Below, one piece after another: positions 17,167 to 24,240 of a DNA stretch of 27,760 nt; position 1 is the first letter of the stretch; every line of letters begins with the position of its first letter. This DNA comes from a bacterium (GTDB lineage Bacteria; CSSED10-310; JAJRTK01): NCBI GenBank assembly GCA_024278345.1, contig JAJRTK010000224.1:1-27760 (forward strand). Reading direction: 5' to 3'. A model generated the notes under the pieces. That model saw only the letters and a program-made list of their open reading frames with translations, made no database searches and was not told where the DNA came from. A program made the translations under genes and the position numbers.

Positions 17167-18036
17167 ATGTCCATCTGGAAGGTGATTGCGAGACCCTTTC
17201 TCCGGCCCGTGGACCAAGCGGGAGAAGCTACTCTTGAGTCCCTCTTGGATCGGAATAGAATTCCAAGACATGTGGCGGTCATCATGGATGGCAATGGCCG
17301 GTGGGCCAAGAAGCGGATGTTGCCCCGGGTCGCCGGCCATCGAATTGGCATTGATTCAGTGAGAGATACCGTCCGCAATTGCAGCGTTCTTGGTGTTTCC
17401 CATCTGACCCTTTTTGCTTTTTCAACGGAAAACTGGGCGCGGCCAACCGACGAAGTCAATGCTCTGATGAGTCTCATCGAGGAATACATCGTCCGTGAGA
17501 TCGATGAGTTGCACGCCAATGGCGTGAGATTTCAGATGATCGGCCAAAAAGAAGCCCTGCCAAGATCGGTTCTTCGGGGCCTGGAGAATGCGGCGGAAAA
17601 AACGCACGAAAATTCCGGACTCCATTTCAATGTGGCGGTGAGCTATAGCGGTCGCTCCGAGCTGGAACAAGCCTTTCAGAAAATTGCTGCTAAGGTGGCG
17701 GCGGGATCCCTTGCTGCAGGCGAAGTGGATGAAGAATTACTCAGCTTCCACCTTTATACCGCGGGACAACCCGCTCCAGAGCTTTTGATCAGAACCAGCG
17801 GAGAGAAACGGATTTCGAATTTCCTCTTGTGGCAAATTCCCAATGCTGAAATCTACTTTACGGAGACTCTTTGGCCCGACTTTCGGAAGAAGGCGCTTCT
17901 CAAGGCACTTCTCCACTATCAGAAAAGAACTCCGGAAGTTGCAGGGGATCGACTTGCATGCCAGCTAGATGAGGAGACCACACGAGTACCCGCGGTGATT
18001 CCAACTGATCATGACGGAGCGCAGCCCCAGGAATAA
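17167..18036 (+). CDS. uppS: Undecaprenyl diphosphate synthase (cis-prenyltransferase)
   Basis: Condenses isopentenyl units onto farnesyl diphosphate to make the C55 lipid carrier for peptidoglycan and other glycans. At 289 aa it is somewhat longer than E. coli IspU (253), due to an N-terminal leader of about 20 residues and a C-terminal tail. Signatures are complete: HVAVIMDGNGRWAKKR with the catalytic Asp, GHRIGIDSVRDTVRNC, LTLFAFSTENWARP, and PELLIRTSGEKRISNFLLWQ. The ATG at 17167 has GGGAG 7 nt upstream; an alternative GTG at 17149 overlaps the frr stop. It leads into cdsA, linking carrier and phospholipid synthesis. Confidence 0.94.
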   Translation: MSIWKVIARPFLRPVDQAGEATLESLLDRNRIPRHVAVIMDGNGRWAKKRMLPRVAGHRIGIDSVRDTVRNCSVLGVSHLTLFAFSTENWARPTDEVNALMSLIEEYIVREIDELHANGVRFQMIGQKEALPRSVLRGLENAAEKTHENSGLHFNVAVSYSGRSELEQAFQKIAAKVAAGSLAAGEVDEELLSFHLYTAGQPAPELLIRTSGEKRISNFLLWQIPNAEIYFTETLWPDFRKKALLKALLHYQKRTPEVAGDRLACQLDEETTRVPAVIPTDHDGAQPQE

Positions 18037-18082
18037 ACCGACGTTTGGACATGCGCGAGGGCCACCGAGGGAATCGAACGAC

Positions 18083-18928
18083 ATGTTGCACAAGTATCTG
18101 ACGGCTTTCGTCGCCGTTCCCCTCCTCATTGTTTTTTTTATTTATGCTCCGCTCTGGGCATTCTCACTTCTGGTTGCGGCCTTTAGCCTCCTGGCGTTGT
18201 GGGAAGTCTATGAGCTCCTTGATGCGCGGGGATTGCGTGCTTCAAGGGGACTTGGCCTGGCCTTGGGGGGCCTGCTCTTTGTCGGATCGACCTGGGTGGC
18301 ATGTTTGCCTCTGGACAGGAGAGCGCCCTATGTTTGGTTAGCAGTCGTTGTCATTTGCAGCGTGGCAGCCCTTGCGGTGCTCCTATCCTCGCCAGGCAGG
18401 TTGGAAATTGCCCTGGGGCGGTTTTGCTCGACAATGGCCGGGGTTTTCTACATACCCTTTTTGATGGCCCATTTCGTTCTGCTGCGCGGGTTCAACCTCG
18501 AAGATCCCAGCGTCGGAGTGAACTTTGTCTTCTACTTGCTCGCGGTTGTCTGGGCAAGCGATAGTGGGGCTTTTATCATCGGCAGTTGGATTGGGCGGCA
18601 TCCTTTGGCACCGAGCCTGAGCCCCAAAAAGAGCCTCGAAGGTGCGGTCGGTGGGCTCCTGTTCGCCGTCGCTGTCTCTTTTTTGGCCCCATGGGTGTTG
18701 GATTTGTCGATGATGAGTTCTGTCGAGCTGCTGGTTGCTGGATTGACCTTGGGACTCTTGGGCCAGGCAGGGGATCTCGTGGAGTCGGCCCTGAAACGGT
18801 CGGCAGGAGTGAAGGACTCCGGGGCCTTGTTACCCGGCCACGGAGGGATGTTGGATCGGGCGGACAGCCTTGTCTTGACGGGGCCTCTCTTCTATTTGTA
18901 TTTGTCAATGTCTCACGGGGTGGGCTAA
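18083..18928 (+). CDS. cdsA: Phosphatidate cytidylyltransferase (CDP-diacylglycerol synthase)
   Basis: Makes CDP-diacylglycerol from phosphatidate and CTP in the inner membrane, the branch point for phospholipids. About eight hydrophobic segments are visible. The C-terminal family signature is intact: SALKRSAGVKDSGALLPGHG followed by GMLDRADS (serine, Lys-Arg, Lys-Asp, His-Gly-Gly and Asp-Arg-x-Asp all present). The start is ATG at 18083, with GAGGGA at 18067-18072; an ATG at 18011 overlaps uppS, has no ribosome binding site and would add a polar leader. The commonly following dxr gene is absent; rseP comes next after 150 nt. Confidence 0.93.
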   Translation: MLHKYLTAFVAVPLLIVFFIYAPLWAFSLLVAAFSLLALWEVYELLDARGLRASRGLGLALGGLLFVGSTWVACLPLDRRAPYVWLAVVVICSVAALAVLLSSPGRLEIALGRFCSTMAGVFYIPFLMAHFVLLRGFNLEDPSVGVNFVFYLLAVVWASDSGAFIIGSWIGRHPLAPSLSPKKSLEGAVGGLLFAVAVSFLAPWVLDLSMMSSVELLVAGLTLGLLGQAGDLVESALKRSAGVKDSGALLPGHGGMLDRADSLVLTGPLFYLYLSMSHGVG

Positions 18929-18953
18929 ATGCCGCGGTGACCCAAAACGCGGG

Positions 18954-18981
18954 TTGACGATCCGATGGCGGCGTTGATCAT
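18954..18981 (+). promoter_or_regulatory. Possible promoter upstream of rseP
   Basis: TTGACG (18954-18959), a 16-nt spacer and GATCAT (18976-18981, matching 4 of 6 -10 positions) lie in the 150-nt gap between cdsA and rseP. It would allow rseP and the gene after it to be expressed separately from the translation block. Confidence 0.35.
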
Positions 18982-19078
18982 ACCGTGCTAATGTCAGCCC
19001 GGCTTGTGTAGATCTCCCATTTACCGGACTATTTGGGAGACCATGAGATTCGTCTTGGTTCTTAGTGAGGTTTTCTCG

Positions 19079-20653
19079 ATGGTTACGCTTTTGGCGTTCG
19101 TATTTGTGCTCGGGATGCTCGTTTTCGTCCACGAGTTGGGCCATTTCCTTGTTGCGAAATGGGCTGGTGTGCGGGTCGAGGTCTTTGCTCTGGGTTTTGG
19201 GCCGCGCCTTCTTAGTGTCGTAAGGGGTGAAACGGAGTATTGTGTCTGTGCGGTCCCTCTTGGTGGTTATGTCAAGATGACCGGCCAGGAAGATCTTCCC
19301 GGGGAAGGGACTGGATTGACTGGAGCAGACCATGAATTTCCTTCCAAGCCATGGTGGCAACGGCTCTTGATCGCCGCTGCCGGTCCATGGGCGAATTTTG
19401 TCGCCGCATTCGTTCTCTTTTTTGGGGTCTTTTTCTTCTTGGGAATCCCACAGGTCCTCACGAATAACGACACGACGGTGAAGGAGGTCTCCCAGGGCTA
19501 CCCGGCGGAGGGAGTCCTTCGATCTGGCGATAGAATCACCGCTGTCAACGGCGTTCCCGTAAAGTTGTGGCGCGACATGGTGCCACTCATCCAAAATAGC
19601 GAATCTGGCTCCGTGGAGATCGAGTTTGAGCGCGGAGGCGAGAAGCACAAGGCCAAACTCGACCTCCGTATCGAAAAGGAGCGACGCCTCATTGGGATTG
19701 CCACAAGGGAACGCCCTGTCCTTGGGGAAATCCAACAAAATCCCGAGCTTCCTGCCGCGAATCGCTATCTTCGATCCGGAGATCGAATTCTTGCCATCGA
19801 CAGTCAGCCGATTCAGTCCTGGACTGAGTTCCGAACCCTGATTGCCCAAAGTCCAGAGAAGGAGCTCAAGCTCGAGATCGAACGAAAAAAACCGTTCCAG
19901 GTGGAAATCCTCACAAGCTCGGAACTCGGAGACGATCTCGGCCGTTATGGTGTCGAGCTCTCCGACGAAAAGCGCGTAGCCAAAGTGGCGCCAGGGTCCA
20001 GGGCGGAAGAGGCTGGCCTCTTGGCGGGCGATGAGATCCTAGGCCAACGGATTGTGTCGATCCCGTTCCTGAAGAAGCTCTTCCGAAGTGTGATGGGCGA
20101 GGATGTTCAGGAAACACTCGTCGTCGAAGTCCGGCGGCCCGAGCCGTTCACGCTGGCGATTACTCCCATTCGGAACCCTGTTCAAACTGACGTGGGCTTG
20201 CTCGGCGTAGGGAAGCAGCAGGGGGAGATCATCATTCACCGGTTCCTCCTGAGTGAATCGCTGCAGGCGGCGACAGAGCGTTTTGTCTGGTCCTCCACCC
20301 TGGTTTTCAGCGTCCTTAAGAAGCTGGTGATGGGCGAACTATCCCCGAGCAAGCTCGCGGGGCCCGTGGGGATCATGCAGGTGACGGGGAAGCAGGCGGA
20401 AAAGGGGCTCAGCGAGCTGCTGCTCCTGGCGGCGATACTTTCGGTCAACCTTGCCATTGTCAATCTGCTACCGATTCCTATCTTGGACGGTTCCCACATC
20501 ATTCTTTGTGTTGTGGAGGGAATTCAGCGCAAGCCCGTGAACGACAGGCTTCAAGGGGTACTCCAGTATATTGGTTTAGCAATTTTGTTGCCTTTTATCC
20601 TCTACGTTACGGTGTATGACATCATTCGATGGATCAGGGAAATCATCAGTTAA
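19079..20653 (+). CDS. rseP: RseP/site-2-type intramembrane zinc metalloprotease
   Basis: Membrane-embedded protease that in E. coli cleaves the anti-sigma factor RseA and clears signal peptides. The zinc motif HELGH is at residues 18-22 in the first membrane helix, and the third ligand is in PIPILDGSHI (Asp near 470). Between the helices are periplasmic PDZ-like units: AEGVLRSGDRITAVNGVPV, NRYLRSGDRILAIDSQPI, and a third, RAEEAGLLAGDEILG. At 524 aa it is longer than the E. coli protein (450 aa, two PDZ). The start is ATG at 19079 (GAGG at 19067-19070), giving the usual N-terminus; ATG at 19043 is an alternative. The end overlaps the next gene by 25 nt. Confidence 0.92.
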   Translation: MVTLLAFVFVLGMLVFVHELGHFLVAKWAGVRVEVFALGFGPRLLSVVRGETEYCVCAVPLGGYVKMTGQEDLPGEGTGLTGADHEFPSKPWWQRLLIAAAGPWANFVAAFVLFFGVFFFLGIPQVLTNNDTTVKEVSQGYPAEGVLRSGDRITAVNGVPVKLWRDMVPLIQNSESGSVEIEFERGGEKHKAKLDLRIEKERRLIGIATRERPVLGEIQQNPELPAANRYLRSGDRILAIDSQPIQSWTEFRTLIAQSPEKELKLEIERKKPFQVEILTSSELGDDLGRYGVELSDEKRVAKVAPGSRAEEAGLLAGDEILGQRIVSIPFLKKLFRSVMGEDVQETLVVEVRRPEPFTLAITPIRNPVQTDVGLLGVGKQQGEIIIHRFLLSESLQAATERFVWSSTLVFSVLKKLVMGELSPSKLAGPVGIMQVTGKQAEKGLSELLLLAAILSVNLAIVNLLPIPILDGSHIILCVVEGIQRKPVNDRLQGVLQYIGLAILLPFILYVTVYDIIRWIREIIS

Positions 20654-21756
20654 TTCAGTTTCTTCAGCGTTGGATTTCGCTTCCGATCGTCAGCCTGCTT
20701 TTCTGGGCTCTCGGCGGGGCGGTGGTGACTGGAGCGCCTGTTCCGGAAATCAAAGGGCTTTCCATCGTCGCTGTCGATCCCCAGAGCGGTGAATTCGGCG
20801 TTGCCGCGGTTTCCGAGCAACTGGCTGTGGGAAGCCTTCTGCCCAGAGTGTCTGCCGGGGTGGGAGCGGTGGCAACACAGTGCCAGGCCAACCCGGATTG
20901 GGCCCGAAGGGCCCTTGGACTCATCCGAGCGGGAGCTGAAGCCTCTGAGGTGGCTGCCTATCTGACTTCCGCCGACACCGGTTCGGAAAACACCCAGCTT
21001 GCCGTGGTCGATTCCAAAGGTGTGGCTGCGGCTCATACTGGTTCGGGATGTCTTGACTGGTCGGGCTCTTCCTTGGCGGAGAATGTGGCGGTCATCGGAA
21101 GCCACGTGCGCAATGCAGCCGTCGTCGAAACCGCGGCCATCGTGTTTCAGACGGCCTCTGGGCCTCTGGCCGAACGGATGCTCGCTGCTCTGCGGGCGGG
21201 CATGGAGATCGTGGCGGAGGAATCGCACTATCTCTCAGCCGTCCTCGTAGTCAAACGAGAAAAAGGTGGCCTGGAAGGGCTTGGCAACACCATGTTGGAC
21301 CTTAGAGTCGATCTCTCCTCCAAACCGCTTCCCGATCTGGAACGACTCTATCGATTGCAGGAGCTGGGGCCCCTTGCCATGGCGCGGAGACGCTTGGCTT
21401 ATGCTCTTCGGCAGGCAGGGGACGAGGCAGGTGCCAAAAGGGAGCTACGGTGGGTTGCGCGCTCACTTTGGCGCGCACTAGAGAAGACTCCCGATGAGCC
21501 CGACCTCCTGCTCAGACAGGCCAGGATTAACCTCGACGACGTGAACCAGCCAGAAGATGCCGTCGTCGTCCTGCGCCAGCTCGTGGCCGATTCTCCCCGC
21601 CATGCCGAGGCCTGGGCGCTCCTGGCTCGGGCACTGCACCTTCTTGGCAAGGATGAACAGGCCCTGGAAGCTGTCGGAAAAGCCATCGAGATCAATTCCC
21701 ACGTGGGGGAATGGCATCGGCAACAAGAGCAATACCGCACGAGCTTGCCCCCATGA
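20629..21756 (+). CDS. DUF1028 (Ntn-hydrolase-like) protein with C-terminal TPR region
   Basis: 375 aa. An N-terminal hydrophobic stretch (ISLPIVSLLFWALGGAVVTGA) looks like a signal peptide or anchor, suggesting export. Residues of about 40-235 match the DUF1028 family: SIVAVDPQSGEFGVAAVSEQ, GVGAVATQCQANPDWARRAL, AAAHTGSGCLDWSG and a central VIGSHVRNAAVVE. DUF1028 is related in fold to Ntn-hydrolases, but its substrate is not established. The last ~120 residues read as tetratricopeptide-like helices (DEPDLLLRQARINLDD, HAEAWALLARALHLLGKDEQ). The ATG at 20629 lies inside the end of rseP and has no obvious ribosome binding site, so translation is probably coupled. It stops 22 nt from the end of the convergent ATPase gene. 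Confidence 0.75.
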   Translation: MDQGNHQLIQFLQRWISLPIVSLLFWALGGAVVTGAPVPEIKGLSIVAVDPQSGEFGVAAVSEQLAVGSLLPRVSAGVGAVATQCQANPDWARRALGLIRAGAEASEVAAYLTSADTGSENTQLAVVDSKGVAAAHTGSGCLDWSGSSLAENVAVIGSHVRNAAVVETAAIVFQTASGPLAERMLAALRAGMEIVAEESHYLSAVLVVKREKGGLEGLGNTMLDLRVDLSSKPLPDLERLYRLQELGPLAMARRRLAYALRQAGDEAGAKRELRWVARSLWRALEKTPDEPDLLLRQARINLDDVNQPEDAVVVLRQLVADSPRHAEAWALLARALHLLGKDEQALEAVGKAIEINSHVGEWHRQQEQYRTSLPP

Positions 21757-21778
21757 GCGGAAACAGATCAACGGGGGG

Positions 21779-22909
21779 TCAATGACGCCGAAGCTCGTTC
21801 ACCACCCAGGCAAGTCCCTTGATGTCCTCAAGGCCTTGAGGGAAAAGAGGCACCTTCGTCAGGAAGACATCGCTGGGTAAGAGCTCACCGAAACGGGTGA
21901 GCCGCGATTCGTCCCCCAGGGCTAGGTGCTGCGAACGGCGGTAGTTTTCCAACAATACCTTGTCCAAGGGAGGCGGACATCCGGCCTCCTTTAAGTGGAT
22001 CTGAATCTCTTCATCCGACGCTTCGGGAAACCGGATCTGGTGGACGCGGTTGGCCAGCACTCCCGCGAAAGGAACACCATAGTCGCCCACCTTTTTCATA
22101 AAGTAGGCGGCTTCGGACAGGACTGCCAGCTCCGGAGTCGTGATGAGAAGAAACGCGGTCTCGGGACCCTTGAGCAGCTCGAAAACCTTGGTCATTCGCT
22201 GGCGGCTGCCCTCCGTGAGTTGGCTGAAGTGGAAAAAAAACTCTGAAACATCCTTAATGACGCGGATTCCCGTTGCTTCTTCCAGTTTCCTGAAAAGGTA
22301 ACCGCCGGTCCGGTTGAAGAGCTTGAGTCCTTTTCTTCCCGCGGAGAGGTAGGGCATGACGAGCCAGCGAGTGACCCGTCGGTCCAAGAACTCGTTCATC
22401 CGGTGAGGCGCTTCCAGGAAGTCCAGGGCATGCTTCGTCGGCGGAGTGTCTACCACCAGCGCGTCGTAGTCGCCGCTGTGATAAAGTTCATGGAGCTTTT
22501 CCAGGGCAAGGTATTCATGGCTTCCGGCGAAGGTATCGGAAAGCGATTGGTAAAAAGAATTAGCCAGTATTTTGGCCGCCACCTCTTCCGAGGGCGAGTA
22601 GCTAGTGATCAGCTCGTCCCAGGCGCTCTTGGCTTCCAGCATCATGGCGCTGAACCGCCCCTTGGGTTCGAGCCCCGCATCCTCCAGGATCTCCGGTTCT
22701 ACCAGTGTCGGTTTGGTTTGGATCGCCTCCAGTCCCAACGCGTCGGCCAGTCGCCGGGCTGGGTCGATGGTGATGACCATGACTTTACGCCCCATCGTCG
22801 CCCACAAAAGAGCGATGGATGCTGCTGCCGTCGTTTTTCCGACGCCTCCGCTGCCTCCACAGATCACGATTTTCTTCTCTTCAAGAAGCCGTGTCATCGC
22901 CGAGCTCAT
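21779..22909 (-). CDS. ArsA/Get3-like ATPase lacking the signature lysine
   Basis: 376-aa member of the ArsA/Get3 branch of deviant-Walker-A ATPases. The P-loop reads CGGSGGVGKTT: the catalytic GKT is present, but the intradimer signature lysine (GKGGVGKT in ArsA, Get3 and its upstream partner) is serine. The switch region VVDTPPTKHALDFLEAP is well conserved, as is LLITTPELAVLSEAAYFM. It has no CxxC pair and no arsenite-binding cysteine cluster, and no ars genes are near, so arsenic export is unlikely. Similar adjacent pairs occur elsewhere (for example Rv3679-Rv3680 in Mycobacterium tuberculosis). The ATG at 22909 overlaps the upstream stop (ATGA), pointing to stoichiometric synthesis and perhaps a heterodimer. 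Confidence 0.85.
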   Translation of the reverse strand: MSSAMTRLLEEKKIVICGGSGGVGKTTAAASIALLWATMGRKVMVITIDPARRLADALGLEAIQTKPTLVEPEILEDAGLEPKGRFSAMMLEAKSAWDELITSYSPSEEVAAKILANSFYQSLSDTFAGSHEYLALEKLHELYHSGDYDALVVDTPPTKHALDFLEAPHRMNEFLDRRVTRWLVMPYLSAGRKGLKLFNRTGGYLFRKLEEATGIRVIKDVSEFFFHFSQLTEGSRQRMTKVFELLKGPETAFLLITTPELAVLSEAAYFMKKVGDYGVPFAGVLANRVHQIRFPEASDEEIQIHLKEAGCPPPLDKVLLENYRRSQHLALGDESRLTRFGELLPSDVFLTKVPLFPQGLEDIKGLAWVVNELRRH

Positions 22910-23907
22910 GCCAGTGCCTCCGTTGGAACCGGTACAGGCTGAACCGGCGGCAATTCCCGGTTCCCCGATAATTGCTCGTCTATCGTGCGGATAAGCGGTT
23001 TTATCTCTTCCGGGCCGAGACGCTCCTGAAACAGCGCCGGCAAAACCAAGAGCGAATGCTGACGCGTATGCTTCTTCAGCCGCCGGGCGTTCCTGATGTT
23101 ACGCGTGTGGCGCTCCTGGAAGTTCCGCGTCTTTTCCAGTAGATCCAGGAGCAACTCGTCGTGTTCCCCTATGGACTTGGCGAATGTCTTCAGCTCGTCC
23201 GGCGTAGCAGGAGCCAGGACGTCCGAATGGAAACAGTTGATGACGATGGGGCCAGTTGGAAACTCCATTTCGTCATGGATCACCCGGAAAAGCTCCAGCG
23301 TTTCCGATACCGGGAGATCTTCGGCCAGCGTGACCAGGACGTGGGCTGTCCGCTCCGGGTCGCGCAGGAGATCCATGACCCGTTGAGTCTCTCTGTGGAC
23401 CAGGCCCATGGTGAACGTCTCGTTCGCCGCCCGGGGCATCCGGAAATACTGGATTCCATGTCCAGTCGCCGGAGCGTCTACGATGACAAGATCCCATACC
23501 GGGCGGCCCCCCTTTTTCCGATCCACCACCTCGTAGAAAATCTTGCCCATGCACATCAGTTCTTTGAGCCCTGGAGCTCCCGCCACGAAATAGTTATAAA
23601 CCTTGGAGCGAAGAACCGCTTTGACGACGATGCGAGGCAGGATCATCCGAAGATACTCATCCAACGCGGAGCGGCCTTCCACCACCATGGACCAGAGTCC
23701 CGCCTTGAGTTCTAGCTCTTGTCCCAACGGGGCCGCCTCCTTGCCGAATTTTTCCGCCACAACGCCCGTAGTATCGATTTCCACAAGCAAGGTGCGCCTC
23801 CCCTGATCCGCGGCCAACAAGGCAAGGGACAGGGCAATCGTCGATTTTCCGACTCCACCCTTGCCAGAGACAAAGAGCAGGCGTTTGGAAAGAAGTGGGT
23901 AGACCAC
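22906..23907 (-). CDS. ArsA/Get3-like ATPase with intact signature lysine
   Basis: About 333 aa, first gene of the minus-strand pair. Its P-loop FVSGKGGVGKST has both the signature and the catalytic lysine; the switch region is IVDAPATGHGIQYFRMPR, and VTLAEDLPVSETLELFRVI matches ArsA-family proteins. The likely role is an ATP-driven homodimer or a heterodimer with the downstream paralogue, perhaps in membrane-protein targeting or envelope physiology; the client is unknown. The chosen start is GTG at 23907, with GAGG 9 nt upstream, leaving a short leader VVYPLLSKR before the P-loop. An ATG at 23994 would add 29 non-conserved residues. It is transcribed divergently from the kinase gene. Confidence 0.83.
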   Translation of the reverse strand: MVYPLLSKRLLFVSGKGGVGKSTIALSLALLAADQGRRTLLVEIDTTGVVAEKFGKEAAPLGQELELKAGLWSMVVEGRSALDEYLRMILPRIVVKAVLRSKVYNYFVAGAPGLKELMCMGKIFYEVVDRKKGGRPVWDLVIVDAPATGHGIQYFRMPRAANETFTMGLVHRETQRVMDLLRDPERTAHVLVTLAEDLPVSETLELFRVIHDEMEFPTGPIVINCFHSDVLAPATPDELKTFAKSIGEHDELLLDLLEKTRNFQERHTRNIRNARRLKKHTRQHSLLVLPALFQERLGPEEIKPLIRTIDEQLSGNRELPPVQPVPVPTEALA

Positions 23908-24240
23908 GGAGTGTGCCTCGGATAGAGGTTGGCGGAGGGGGTCAGACGGGGAAAATGCAGCCGCTTCCCAACGCTGGATCAGATAAAGCCACAAGAAACT
24001 TGATTACCCCAACTTGTAGCCGCGGGCAAACCTCCTCCCCGGATTTTCCACTTCACAACGGAGGTTTTTGAGTTGAGTTCCGGTCGCGCTAGTCGCGGCC
24101 GCTCCCATCGCTCCCAGGTTTGCCGCAGAATCAAACCTCAATCAGGCCTCCTTTGAAAAACGGCCAGCTCCTTCGTTTGCGAGTGAAGGTGATTCTTGGT
24201 GGTATAGAAAAATCGGGAGTCAAACGATGGGTCGGAAAAG
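23908..24240. other. Divergent intergenic region between ATPase pair and kinase
   Basis: This 333-nt region must hold promoters for both directions, but none is convincing. On the plus strand TATAGA at 24203-24208 could be a -10 box, with no good -35 box at normal spacing. GCGGCCGC at 24096-24103 is a perfect palindrome. No gene was found. Confidence 0.35.

Noticed and set aside
21779-23907. Arsenite efflux operon
   Set aside because: ArsA-like folds are present, but there are no arsB, arsC, arsD or arsR neighbours and no metalloid-binding cysteine cluster.
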